NCBI GenBank assembly: GCA_002457515.1
Contig: NTJN01000004.1
Coordinates: 57,931 to 121,930 of the forward strand
DNA length: 64,000 nucleotides
Direction: 5' to 3'
Origin: Pelagibacterales bacterium MED-G40
GTDB lineage: Bacteria > Pseudomonadota > Alphaproteobacteria > Pelagibacterales > Pelagibacteraceae
Shown: piece after piece, positions 34,540 through 43,645 of the stretch
Position numbering within the stretch: the stretch's first letter is position 1
Layout of the letters: the number at the start of each line of letters is the position of its first letter
The notes under the pieces: model-generated
Database searches by the model: none
Told to the model about the DNA's origin: nothing
Seen by the model: the letters and a program-made list of their open reading frames with translations, nothing else
Position numbers and translations under genes: made by a program

Positions 34540-35105
34540 AAAAAATTTTTGTAGTTTATGGGCATTATGACGATGGTTCTTTTAATGCAGCAATTAAAAA
34601 TACTTTTATAGAGACCGCTAAAAAAAAAGGACATGAGATTGATTGCGTCGATCTATATAAAGAGAAATTTGATCCTGTATACGCAGGCGAAGATCCGACA
34701 CCAGAAGTTTTAAATCACAGAAAAAGGATAGAAAAATGTAGCACGATAGTTTTAATCGCGCCTATTTGGAATTTTAGAATGCCTGCAATAGTTGAAGGGT
34801 GGATAGATAAAGTTTTAGCACCTCCTTGGGCTTTTAGGTTTAAAAGATTGGTGGGGAACTACGGATATCCTTTAGGAAACTTAAGAGATAAAAAAGCAAT
34901 AATTTTTTGCACATATGGATCTCCAAGATTAGCTGTAACTACCTTTTTTTTAAATTTACCGATCAGAAGATTGAAACGTGGGGTATTTCATATATGTGGT
35001 ATAAGAAATATTAATTATAGAAGATATTTTGCTGTACCATTTGTAAGTGAAAAAAAAAGAAAAGAATTTTTAAAGGATGTTGAGGAAACTGCTAAAAACG
35101 TATGA
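34536..35105 (+). CDS. Flavodoxin-fold NAD(P)H-quinone oxidoreductase family protein
   Basis: 189 residues. MKKIFVVYGHYDDGSFNAAIKNTFIETAKKKGHEIDCVDLYKEKFDPV, STIVLIAPIWNFRMPAIVEGWIDKVLAPPWAFRF and KKAIIFCTYGSPR match the flavodoxin_2/MdaB-KefF family that reduces quinones or aromatic nitro compounds with FMN or FAD. It is translationally coupled to the rhodanese and DUF4864 genes. The physiological substrate is unknown. Confidence 0.85.
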   Translation: MKKIFVVYGHYDDGSFNAAIKNTFIETAKKKGHEIDCVDLYKEKFDPVYAGEDPTPEVLNHRKRIEKCSTIVLIAPIWNFRMPAIVEGWIDKVLAPPWAFRFKRLVGNYGYPLGNLRDKKAIIFCTYGSPRLAVTTFFLNLPIRRLKRGVFHICGIRNINYRRYFAVPFVSEKKRKEFLKDVEETAKNV

Positions 35106-35566
35106 ATAATCTTTTTAAATATTTATTAATAATATTTTTTATAAATATAAATTCTTTAAATGCAAAAATAATTAAACCAAATAGTAAGATTAAGCCATTT
35201 CAAGTAGTTGAAATACAATTAACCGGCTTAATGAAGAATGATCAAAGTTATAAAGACGCTGGAATTGATCAAACTTGGGAATTTGCTCATCCAAATAATA
35301 AAATGTTCACAGGTCCGTTAGATAATTTTAGAGAAATGATTAAAGGAGAATCTTATAAAATGCTGATAGATCATTCAGAACATGCCATAAAGGAAATTTA
35401 TGCTAATGAGGAAATAGCTATTTTTGAGGTTACTGTTTTGGACGTTAATAACAAATACTTCAAATTTAAATGGCAGGTTGAAAAATATTTGAAGGATGGT
35501 AATCTAAAAAACTGTTGGTTAACAACAGTGGTCTCGCAGCCTCAGCCAGTTGGGGAGTCTATATAA
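35102..35566 (+). CDS. DUF4864-like exported protein
   Basis: 154 residues with an N-terminal signal (LFKYLLIIFFININSLNA, cleavage near residue 20). The mature part has VVEIQLTGLMKNDQSYKDAGIDQTWEFAHPNNKMFTGPLDNFREMI and WQVEKYLKDGNLKNCWLTTVV, the pattern of DUF4864 (NTF2-like). The function is unknown. It overlaps the reductase gene by 4 bases and precedes the dimethylglycine dehydrogenase gene by 46 bases. Confidence 0.7.
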   Translation: MNNLFKYLLIIFFININSLNAKIIKPNSKIKPFQVVEIQLTGLMKNDQSYKDAGIDQTWEFAHPNNKMFTGPLDNFREMIKGESYKMLIDHSEHAIKEIYANEEIAIFEVTVLDVNNKYFKFKWQVEKYLKDGNLKNCWLTTVVSQPQPVGESI

Positions 35567-35612
35567 AATTTTAACCATTTAAATCTTACTTGAATTATCA
35601 TATTCTAAAAAA

Positions 35613-38045
35613 ATGAAATCTAAAACTAAAGTAGTTGTAATTGGCGGAGGCGCAGTAGGAGTTAGTACGCTTTACCATCTTGCTAAAAAAGGATGGTCAG
35701 ACGTTGTATTGGTTGAAAGAAAAGAATTAACATCCGGATCAACTTGGCATGCTGCAGGTCTATTACCCCTTTTTAATATGAGTTATTCAGTTGGGCAACT
35801 TCACCGTTATGCTGTAAAACTTTATAAATCATTAGAAGAAGAAACTGGAAAAAAAGTTGGTTTTAGCGTTGTATCAAATATTCGTTTAGCTCAAACAAAA
35901 GATCGTATGGATGAATATCACCAGTATGCTGGTGTAGCAAAAACTATCGGTGTAAATGTAAAATTTTTAAAACCTGAGCAGGTAAAAGAAATTTGGCCAC
36001 TTTGTAATATTGAAGGATTAGTTGGAGCAATACAACATCCTGAAGATGGATACATCCAACCAGCTGATCTTACTCAAGCGTTGGCTGCGGGTGCGAGAAG
36101 TCGAGGAGCTGAAATTTATAGAAACACAACAGTTGTTGGTATTAAACAAACCAAGGATGGATGGACAGTTGAAACTGACAAAGGTTCTATTAATTGTGAA
36201 CATGTTGTTTCTTGTAGCGGAAACTTTGCAAGACAAACTGGTAAAATGGTAGGCTTAGAAGTTCCGGCAATTCCTGTTGAACACCAATTTATCGTAACAG
36301 AACCTCACCCAGAAATTCAAAAAAGAAAAAAAGATGGCAAGCCAGAGATGGGAGTTCTTAGAGATAGTGATAACTCCTGGTATATGAGAGAAGAAGCAGG
36401 TGGATTTCTTTTAGGACCTTATGAAAAAGGTGCACCGTGTTGCTATGTTGACGGACCTTCAAAAGACAGTGAGTATGAATTATTTCAAGAAGATTTGGAT
36501 CGTTTGGCACCTCATATTGAAGGTGCAATAAAAAGAGTCCCGGCGTTTGCTGAAGTAGGCGTAAAAAAAGTATACAACGGAGCTATTTGTTATACACCAG
36601 ATGGAAATCCTATTGTTGGACCAGCTTGGGGTTTAAAAAATTTTTGGATCAACGAGGGACATAGTTTTGGAATTACTGCGGCTGGCGGTGCTGGGTGGCA
36701 ATTAGCTGAGTGGATTGTAGATGGTGAACCAACAATAGATATGCTGGGTGTTGAGCCAAGAAGATATGGATCTTATGTTACTAAATCTTATTTAATGGAA
36801 AAAAATGAAGAGGCTTATGCCAATGTTTTTACCGTGCATTACCCTGACGAAGAAAGAGAAGCAGGCAGGCAATTAAGACAGGCTCCATGTTATGATCGAC
36901 TTAAGAAGTTAGGTGCAGTTTTTGGTCAAAAATTCGGTTGGGAAAGAGCTAATTTTTTTGCTACAGATGGCGAGAAACAAGAGGATGATTGGTCATTTAG
37001 AAGATCTAATTGGTTTAAAAGCGTTGAAAAGGAATGTAAAAACGTTAGAGAAAATGTTGGACTATTAGATATGTCCGCATTTGGCAAATGTAGAATTAAA
37101 GGACCAGGCGCAGAAGAATTTTTAGACAAACTAGTAGCAAACAAACTTCCTAAAAATACTGGACGTATTAATCTCTGTCACGCTTTGAATACAAAAGGTG
37201 GCGTTCATTCTGAATTCACAATAATGAGAGAGGCTAAAGATAGTTTCTATTTAGTCTCCGCAGGAGCTTTTCAAAGATTAGATCATGACTGGATCCATAA
37301 ATGGATGCCAAAAGATGGATCTGTGCAATATGAAAATTTAACTAATAGCATGGGAGTACTAGTTGTTTCAGGACCTAAAGCTAGAAAGCTGATGCAAAAA
37401 GTTTCAAAGGCAGATTTTACTAATGAAAAGTTTAAATGGTTAAGCGCACAAAATATTAGCATAGGTTTAGCTCCATGTAATGCTATGAGAGTAAACTTTG
37501 TAGGTGAGTTAGGTTGGGAGCTTCATCATCCAATTGAGTATCAAAACCATATATTTGATAAGCTTATTGAAGCAGGGAAAGAATTTCATCTGAAACCTTA
37601 CGGAATAAGAGCTATGAATAGTTTAAGAGTAGAGAAGTCTTATAAGCTAGTTGGTACAGAACTTTCAATAGAGTATGCACCTTACGAATCAGGGCTAGAT
37701 AGGTTTATTCATCCTAACAAAGGTGATTTTATTGGACGTGCGGCATTAGATAAATGGAGAGCAAAAGGTTTTTCAAATAAATTAGTGACTATGGAAGTTC
37801 ATGGAGTTTCAGACGCTGATGTGTTAGGAAACAATCCAATATATCAAAATGGTTCTGTAGTAGGCAGAGCTACAGGAGGAGATTTTGGTTTTAGATTAAA
37901 CAAATCTATAGCATTGGGAATGATAAAACCCGAATTGGCTAAAGTTGGACAAAAACTTAAAATAGATATACTAGGTAAAATGCATGAAGTTTCTATAATT
38001 GAAGACTCACCATATGACTCCGAAAACAAATTAATTAGAGCTTAA
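35613..38045 (+). CDS. dmgdh: Dimethylglycine dehydrogenase-type FAD/tetrahydrofolate enzyme
   Basis: 810 residues. Domain 1 (1-about 370) is a DAO FAD fold with GGGAVG at 11-16; H46 in TSGSTWHAAGLL is the position of the covalent FAD histidine in DMGDH. Domain 2 is an FAO_M linker (NVFTVHYPDEERE, FGQKFGWERANFF). Domain 3 (about 440-810) is an aminomethyltransferase (GCV_T) fold that binds tetrahydrofolate: LDMSAFGKCRIKGPGAEEFL, FVGELGWELHHPIEYQNHIF. It demethylates dimethylglycine to sarcosine, giving methylene-THF. The next genes, starting directly at its stop, encode ETF and ETF:quinone oxidoreductase, its electron path. Sarcosine dehydrogenase is an alternative, but a separate sarcosine oxidase lies nearby. 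Confidence 0.88.
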   Translation: MKSKTKVVVIGGGAVGVSTLYHLAKKGWSDVVLVERKELTSGSTWHAAGLLPLFNMSYSVGQLHRYAVKLYKSLEEETGKKVGFSVVSNIRLAQTKDRMDEYHQYAGVAKTIGVNVKFLKPEQVKEIWPLCNIEGLVGAIQHPEDGYIQPADLTQALAAGARSRGAEIYRNTTVVGIKQTKDGWTVETDKGSINCEHVVSCSGNFARQTGKMVGLEVPAIPVEHQFIVTEPHPEIQKRKKDGKPEMGVLRDSDNSWYMREEAGGFLLGPYEKGAPCCYVDGPSKDSEYELFQEDLDRLAPHIEGAIKRVPAFAEVGVKKVYNGAICYTPDGNPIVGPAWGLKNFWINEGHSFGITAAGGAGWQLAEWIVDGEPTIDMLGVEPRRYGSYVTKSYLMEKNEEAYANVFTVHYPDEEREAGRQLRQAPCYDRLKKLGAVFGQKFGWERANFFATDGEKQEDDWSFRRSNWFKSVEKECKNVRENVGLLDMSAFGKCRIKGPGAEEFLDKLVANKLPKNTGRINLCHALNTKGGVHSEFTIMREAKDSFYLVSAGAFQRLDHDWIHKWMPKDGSVQYENLTNSMGVLVVSGPKARKLMQKVSKADFTNEKFKWLSAQNISIGLAPCNAMRVNFVGELGWELHHPIEYQNHIFDKLIEAGKEFHLKPYGIRAMNSLRVEKSYKLVGTELSIEYAPYESGLDRFIHPNKGDFIGRAALDKWRAKGFSNKLVTMEVHGVSDADVLGNNPIYQNGSVVGRATGGDFGFRLNKSIALGMIKPELAKVGQKLKIDILGKMHEVSIIEDSPYDSENKLIRA

Positions 38046-38795
38046 ATGAAAATTTTAGTAGCTGTAAAAAGAGTGATTGATTACAACGTTCAAATTAGAG
38101 TTAAAGAAGATAGCTCTGGTGTACATACCGATAATGTGAAAATGTCAACCAATCCGCCCGATGATAATGCTGTGGAAGAGTCGGTAAAACTAAAAGAGAC
38201 TGGTAAGGTTAAAGAAGTTGTGGCAATTAGCATTGGCGAAGATAAAGCCCAGGAAACAATAAGAAAAGCTTTAGCAGTTGGTGCAGATAGAGGAATACAT
38301 GTCAAATCAGAGAGTTATATTGAACCTTTAGGGATAGCAAAAATTTTAAAAAAAGTAGTAGAAAAAGAAAAACCAGATATGGTTTTTTTAGGGAAGCAAG
38401 CAATTGATGATGACTGTAATCAAACTGGTCAAATGTTGGCTGCCATGCTCAATTGGCCACAATCTACTTTTAGTTCTAAAATCCTTCTTAAGGATAAGAG
38501 CTTAGAAATTATAAGAGAAATTGATGAAGGTTTAGAAACTATCGAAGTTAATTTACCAGCTGTAGTTACTTGTGACTTAAGGTTAAACGAACCTCGTTAT
38601 GCTTCTCTTCCTAATATTATGAAAGCTAAAAAGAAACCAATCGAGCAAATTGTTGCTAAAGATTTAGGGGTAGATATTGCAAATAGAGTTCAACAAATAA
38701 AAGTAGAGGAGCCTCCAAAAAGAAAAGCGGGAATTAAAGTTGCAAACGTAGCTGAGTTAGTAAGCAAACTTAAAAATGAGGCAAAGGTAATTTAA
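38046..38795 (+). CDS. etfB: Electron transfer flavoprotein beta subunit
   Basis: 249 residues. [70 protein letters not shown] and [31 protein letters not shown] are classical EtfB signatures; the last is the recognition-loop/ETFB signature. It binds AMP and pairs with EtfA. Its ATG directly follows the DMGDH stop and its stop overlaps the etfA start by 1 base. Confidence 0.97.
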   Translation: MKILVAVKRVIDYNVQIRVKEDSSGVHTDNVKMSTNPPDDNAVEESVKLKETGKVKEVVAISIGEDKAQETIRKALAVGADRGIHVKSESYIEPLGIAKILKKVVEKEKPDMVFLGKQAIDDDCNQTGQMLAAMLNWPQSTFSSKILLKDKSLEIIREIDEGLETIEVNLPAVVTCDLRLNEPRYASLPNIMKAKKKPIEQIVAKDLGVDIANRVQQIKVEEPPKRKAGIKVANVAELVSKLKNEAKVI

Positions 38796-39748
38796 TGTCA
38801 GTCTTGTTAATAGCAGAACATAATAATAAAAATCTTAAACCATTTACTTTAAATGCAATTACCGCAGCATCTAAAATTGATCCAGAAATACATGTTTTAG
38901 TAGCTGGAAGTGGATGTGAAAATGTAGTCAAAGAAGTAGCTGTAGTTTCATTGGTCAAAAAAGTTTTGGTTTGTGACTCTCCTAATTATCAAAACTATTT
39001 ACCAGAAAACTTAGCGCCTCTAGTAACAAAACATTCAGAAAAATACGATCATATTGTTGCGTCAGCTAATACTTTTGGAAAAAATTTTATGCCTAGAGTC
39101 GCGGCTGCACTAGATACTTCTCAAATCAGTGATGTAATAAAAATAAATTCAACAGATACTTTTGTAAGACCTATTTATGCAGGAAATGCTTTTGCTACTG
39201 TTAAAAGTAATGACAAAAAAAGATGTGTAACTGTAAGGCCGACATCATTTGAACCAGCTTCTAAAGCAGGAGGTTCAGCTCAAGTCGAGAAGATAGATGC
39301 GGTTAATGTTCCAAGTTTTTCAAAATTTATTAAAAGAGAGGAAACAAAATCAGAAAGACCGGAGCTTGGTACTGCGAGAGTTGTTGTATCTGGAGGAAGA
39401 GGATTAGAAAGTGGAGAAAACTTTAAACTAATTACCGACATTGCAGATAAACTTAATGCAGCAGTAGGTGCGTCACGAGCTGCAGTTGATGCAGGTTATA
39501 TTAGTAATGACCACCAAGTTGGGCAAACTGGAAAGGTTGTTGTTCCGGATTTATATATTGCTGTTGGGATCTCAGGAGCAATTCAGCATTTAGCTGGTAT
39601 GAAAGAGAGCAAAATAATTGTCGCAATTAATAAAGATGGAGAAGCACCAATTTTTAGTATTGCTGATTATGGTTTAGAGGCAGACTTATTTAAAGCTCTT
39701 CCAGAATTTTTATCAGAGTTAAATAAACTCAACACTATCCAAAAATAA
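38795..39748 (+). CDS. etfA: Electron transfer flavoprotein alpha subunit
   Basis: 317 residues. The C-terminal FAD domain has [65 protein letters not shown] and [24 protein letters not shown], all standard. EtfAB shuttles electrons from the dimethylglycine dehydrogenase to ETF:quinone oxidoreductase. It is a class I ETF by length and motif. Confidence 0.97.
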   Translation: MSVLLIAEHNNKNLKPFTLNAITAASKIDPEIHVLVAGSGCENVVKEVAVVSLVKKVLVCDSPNYQNYLPENLAPLVTKHSEKYDHIVASANTFGKNFMPRVAAALDTSQISDVIKINSTDTFVRPIYAGNAFATVKSNDKKRCVTVRPTSFEPASKAGGSAQVEKIDAVNVPSFSKFIKREETKSERPELGTARVVVSGGRGLESGENFKLITDIADKLNAAVGASRAAVDAGYISNDHQVGQTGKVVVPDLYIAVGISGAIQHLAGMKESKIIVAINKDGEAPIFSIADYGLEADLFKALPEFLSELNKLNTIQK

Positions 39749-39769
39749 TTGGTTTGATATAGTCTAGGT

Positions 39770-41377
39770 ATGGCTAGAGAAACAATGCAATATGATGTGG
39801 TTATTGTTGGTGCGGGACCAGCAGGGTTATCTACCGCTATTAAACTCAAACAACTTAATCCTAATTTAAGTATTTGCATTCTTGAAAAAGGATCAGAAGT
39901 TGGGGCTCATATTTTAAGTGGAAATGTTTTAGAAACCAGAGCTCTTGATGAATTGTTGCCTAAATGGAAAGAAGAAGGTGCTCCTGTTAAAACAAAAGTT
40001 TCAAAAGAAAAGTTTTTATTTTTAGGAAAAAAATCATCGTTAAGTTGGCCAACTTGGCTTTTACCGGAAGTCCAAAAAAATCATAATAACTACATCGTGA
40101 GTTTAGCTAACCTTTGTCGTTGGTTAGCTGCACAAGCTGAAAAATTGGGTGTAGAAATTTTCCCAGGATTTCCTGCTAGTGAAGTGCTCTATAATGAAGA
40201 TGACTCAGTCAAAGGTGTTGCTACTTTAGATATGGGTTTAGATAAAGAGGGAAACAAAAAAGATGGATACCAAGAGGGAATGGAGCTTCACGCTAAAGTT
40301 ACAGTTTTTTCAGAGGGTTGTAGAGGACACTTAGGAAAAGAATTAATTAAAAAATTTAATCTTGATGAGGGAAAAAATCCTCAACAATATGGAATTGGTT
40401 TAAAAGAAATTTGGGAAGTGAGTGATGGACAGCACCAAGAAGGTTTGGTGATGCATACTGCTGGCTGGCCTTTAGATAGCAAAACATATGGTGGAAGTTT
40501 TATTTATCACGCAGAGAAAAAACAAATTTATATTGGCTATGTTATTGGTCTTGATTATCAAAACCCACATCTTTCACCTTTTGATGAGTTTCAAAGATTT
40601 AAAACTCATAAAGCAATAAAAAAAATGCTAGAGGGCGGAAAAAGAATTTCATTTGGTGCAAGAGCTTTAATTGAAGGCGGTCTTCAAAGTTTACCTAAGA
40701 TGTATATGCCGGGTGCATTATTAGTTGGATGTGATGCAGGAACCTTAAATATGCCAAAGATTAAAGGAACACATACCGCAATGAAGAGCGGAATGATTGC
40801 AGCTGAAACTATTGTTGAACACTTAAAAAATAAAAGAAAACTATCTTACTATGAGGAGTTGTTTAAAAAAAGTTGGGTATATCAAGAGTTACATGCAGCA
40901 AGAAATGTTAAACCAAGTTTTAGTTGGGGTTTAATTTTAGGAATTATCTTTACGGGTTTGGATCAAATTTTATTTAAAGGTAAGATGCCTTTTACTTTAA
41001 AACACAAACATGCAGACCACGAAGCTTTAAAACCTGCAAGTCGGATGCCAAAAATAGTATATCCAAAACCTGACGGCAAACTTACATTCGATAAAACTAG
41101 CTCTGTTTATTTGACGGGAACAAACCATACAGAGAATCAACCAGTTCATTTAAAACTTAAAGATCCAAATTTACCTACCAGATATACTTTAGGGGAATAT
41201 GATGAGCCCGCTCAAAGATACTGTCCGGTTGGGGTTTATGAAATTCAACAAAATCAATTTGTGATCAACTCTCAAAACTGTATACATTGCAAAACTTGCG
41301 ATATTAAAGAGCCATCTCAAAATATTACTTGGGTAGCACCTGAAGGAGGTGGTGGACCTAAATATGGCAATATGTAA
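39770..41377 (+). CDS. etfD: Electron transfer flavoprotein:ubiquinone oxidoreductase
   Basis: 535 residues. The N-terminal FAD motif YDVVIVGAGPAGLSTAIKL, EVGAHILSGNVLETRALDEL, GCDAGTLNMPKIKGTHTAMKSGM, and the C-terminal [4Fe-4S] cysteines (RYCPVGVYE ... CIHCKTCDIKEPSQNITW) identify ETF-QO. It is a monotopic inner-membrane protein that passes electrons from ETF to ubiquinone. It starts 21 bases after etfA. The mitochondrial-type chain DMGDH-ETF-ETFQO is encoded in one run. Confidence 0.97.
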   Translation: MARETMQYDVVIVGAGPAGLSTAIKLKQLNPNLSICILEKGSEVGAHILSGNVLETRALDELLPKWKEEGAPVKTKVSKEKFLFLGKKSSLSWPTWLLPEVQKNHNNYIVSLANLCRWLAAQAEKLGVEIFPGFPASEVLYNEDDSVKGVATLDMGLDKEGNKKDGYQEGMELHAKVTVFSEGCRGHLGKELIKKFNLDEGKNPQQYGIGLKEIWEVSDGQHQEGLVMHTAGWPLDSKTYGGSFIYHAEKKQIYIGYVIGLDYQNPHLSPFDEFQRFKTHKAIKKMLEGGKRISFGARALIEGGLQSLPKMYMPGALLVGCDAGTLNMPKIKGTHTAMKSGMIAAETIVEHLKNKRKLSYYEELFKKSWVYQELHAARNVKPSFSWGLILGIIFTGLDQILFKGKMPFTLKHKHADHEALKPASRMPKIVYPKPDGKLTFDKTSSVYLTGTNHTENQPVHLKLKDPNLPTRYTLGEYDEPAQRYCPVGVYEIQQNQFVINSQNCIHCKTCDIKEPSQNITWVAPEGGGGPKYGNM

Positions 41378-41426
41378 AAAAATCTCTATTGCATTCAGTT
41401 AAAAGAAAGCATATCTGCTTTTCTCC

Positions 41427-42743
41427 ATGGGAAAAATATTAAAAAATTCTTGGGCATTATTTGCTGGCTTTTCTGTATTAATAACGGCACACGGTTTTCA
41501 AGGAAATCTTTTAGGAGTTAGATCGGTTTTAGAGAGTTTTAATTATATTTCAACTGGATCTTTGATGTCAGGATATTTCATCGGTTATTTTTTTGGTGCA
41601 CATTACGCTCCTAGAATTATAAGTAGAGTGGGACACATCAGAGTATTTGCCGCATTTGCATCTGTTGCTTCATTAAGCTCACTGTTACATGCAGTTTTTG
41701 TTGATCCTATTATTTGGACTTTAATAAGATTTTTTCATGGCTTTAGTGTAATTACAATTTTAATAATTGTTGAAAGTTGGCTCAACGATAGGGCTAATAA
41801 CAGAAATAGAGGAAAGGTTCTTTCTCTATATATGTTTATTACATTTTTTGGTTTTTCTTTAGGGAATATGCTTTTAAATTTTAGTAGTCCTATAAAATAT
41901 GAACCATTTATCTTAATTTCTCTACTTTTCTCAATCGCATTAATACCTATTCTTCTTACTAAAAGAAAACCACCAAAGTTTAAAAAAATTGGGTCCATGA
42001 CTATAAAAGAATTATATAAAACTTCTCCATTTGGAAGTTTGGCGATGTTTTGTACTGGTTTTAATTTCTCAGTTATATTTACGATGTCAGCGGTCTATGC
42101 AACAGTAATGAATTTATCTATTTTAGATACATCAATTTTGTTGGTATTAATAACTTTAGCTGGCGCTTTCTTCCAATGGCCAATAGGAAGTGTTTCAGAT
42201 AGTTTTGATAGAAGAAAAGTCATAATTCTTTGCGCTTTTTTTGGAGTTGTTTTTTGTATCTGTGCAATTTTTTCATCGGGTGTAAAACTTAATACTTTAT
42301 TTCTAGAAAGTTCAGTTCGTTTTAACTATTACACGACTTCGTTGGATAAATTAATGTTATTTTTATTTTTTTCTCTTTTGGCTGGTATGATTTTGCCTTT
42401 ATTTTCTCTTATCTTAGCTCTTGTTAATGACCGTATAACAAAAGAAAAATTTGTATCAGCGGGTGCAGGATTGAATGTTATTTTTGGTTTAGGTGCAATG
42501 ACGGGACCGTTAATTTGTTCTCTCTTAATGCAAAAATTTGGACCTAATGGCTTTTTTCTTCATCTAATATTATTTTTATTACCTGTAATATTTTTTGGAA
42601 TATTCAGACTAACAAGAAGAGGATTGGAGGATAACCCGGATTCTTCATTTACGCCGATGCCTCGAGAAATTACACCTTTAGGTATTGAGTTAGACCCTAC
42701 AACTGCTGCTGATTTGTCAAATACTCAGAGTCAGAACAAATAA
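41427..42743 (+). CDS. MFS transporter (YcaD-like)
   Basis: 438 residues, twelve membrane helices with a charged C-terminal tail ending TAADLSNTQSQNK. HGFQGNLLGVRSVLESFNYISTGSLMSGYFIGYFFGAHYAP and RFFHGFSVITILIIVESWLNDRANNRNRGKVLSLYM resemble the YcaD/MFS_1 group. FFQWPIGSVSDSFDRRKVIILC is the second MFS signature. Its substrate is unknown. It sits between the dimethylglycine and sarcosine genes and may move a methylated glycine or related compound, but that is only positional inference. Confidence 0.85.
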   Translation: MGKILKNSWALFAGFSVLITAHGFQGNLLGVRSVLESFNYISTGSLMSGYFIGYFFGAHYAPRIISRVGHIRVFAAFASVASLSSLLHAVFVDPIIWTLIRFFHGFSVITILIIVESWLNDRANNRNRGKVLSLYMFITFFGFSLGNMLLNFSSPIKYEPFILISLLFSIALIPILLTKRKPPKFKKIGSMTIKELYKTSPFGSLAMFCTGFNFSVIFTMSAVYATVMNLSILDTSILLVLITLAGAFFQWPIGSVSDSFDRRKVIILCAFFGVVFCICAIFSSGVKLNTLFLESSVRFNYYTTSLDKLMLFLFFSLLAGMILPLFSLILALVNDRITKEKFVSAGAGLNVIFGLGAMTGPLICSLLMQKFGPNGFFLHLILFLLPVIFFGIFRLTRRGLEDNPDSSFTPMPREITPLGIELDPTTAADLSNTQSQNK

Positions 42744-42752
42744 TTTTTTATT

Positions 42753-43124
42753 TCAAGAGAGATCTACTGCGAAATCTTTTAACTTTTCAATGGGAACTAA
42801 TTCTAAAGTTTTTTGATGAGTAGCTTTTAAATATATTGGACATCCTTTGCCTGCTTCTATTGCTCTAGCATACCAGCTTGCACAAACACACCATTTATCT
42901 CCATTTTTAAGTCCTGGAAAACCGAATTCTGGGTGAGGAGTAATTAAATCATTACCTGCCTCTTTACACCATTCTAAAAATTCATCATTAACTTTTACAC
43001 AAACCGTATGAAGTCCTCGATCATTTTCGTCAGTGTTACAACAACCGTCTCTAAACCAACCAGTTACTGGATCAGTTGAACAACTCTCTAGGTCTTCTCC
43101 TAATACATTTTTTTGTTTTTTCAC
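42753..43124 (-). CDS. DUF2237 family protein
   Basis: 123 residues, cysteine-rich. NVLGEDLESCSTDPVTGWFRDGCCNTDENDRGLHTVC and NGDKWCVCASWYARAIEAGKGCPIYLKATHQKTLELVPIEKLKDFAVDL match the DUF2237 family, whose function is unknown. Its start overlaps soxG by 1 base, making it the last gene of the sarcosine oxidase operon. The convergent MFS gene ends 9 bases away. Confidence 0.85.
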   Translation of the reverse strand: MKKQKNVLGEDLESCSTDPVTGWFRDGCCNTDENDRGLHTVCVKVNDEFLEWCKEAGNDLITPHPEFGFPGLKNGDKWCVCASWYARAIEAGKGCPIYLKATHQKTLELVPIEKLKDFAVDLS

Positions 43125-43645
43125 TATAAATTAATTGAATCGGTTAAACGTTGGATAAAATAATCTTCGAAAGACTTATTGCAAGTTACAATATATCTTT
43201 CTTTAAGATGGTAAATTGAACAATCTATTCTAGCAATAAGAGTTTGTGCCATTGTATTTACGGGAAACTTTTTTAACCTTAAATCAAAATGTGTTAATTT
43301 ATTTAAATAATAATTTTTCTTTTCTCCTGAAATATCGAAATATACTTGTCCATGAGAGTAATCTGACGCTAAGATTTGATCGTTTGAATTTAAGTTTGAA
43401 ACGAGATTAAGAGCATCTTTATGATATTGGTCTTTTAAATAAATTAAATTCCACTGATCAAAAGAATGTTTAGCTATTAAAATATTATCGTTATTAATAA
43501 CTTGTAGGTTTTTATTCGGAAGATTAAGAGATATTTCTTTGTTAACAATTTGATTTAATTGGTCATGTTCGTTGCCTCTTATCATTATCTGATTAAAGTC
43601 TCTTTGAAAAATATCAATACCACTAATTGAGAATATTTCTCTCAT
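43124..43645 (-). CDS. soxG: Sarcosine oxidase gamma subunit
   Basis: 173 residues, in the usual place after soxA (4-base overlap). The sequence (for example FSISGIDIFQRDFNQIMIRG, DYSHGQVYFDISGEKKNYYLNKLTHFDLRLKKFPVNTMAQTLIARIDCSIYHL) fits SoxG, a small C-terminal GCV_T-like subunit. SoxG is needed for the heterotetramer that oxidises sarcosine to glycine with methylene-THF. Identification relies on position as well as sequence. Confidence 0.85.
   Translation of the reverse strand: MREIFSISGIDIFQRDFNQIMIRGNEHDQLNQIVNKEISLNLPNKNLQVINNDNILIAKHSFDQWNLIYLKDQYHKDALNLVSNLNSNDQILASDYSHGQVYFDISGEKKNYYLNKLTHFDLRLKKFPVNTMAQTLIARIDCSIYHLKERYIVTCNKSFEDYFIQRLTDSINL

Noticed and set aside
41404..41424. 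Small hairpin AGAAAGC / GCTTTTCT between etfD and the MFS gene.
   Set aside because: The stem is imperfect and there is no T tract; termination is unsupported.
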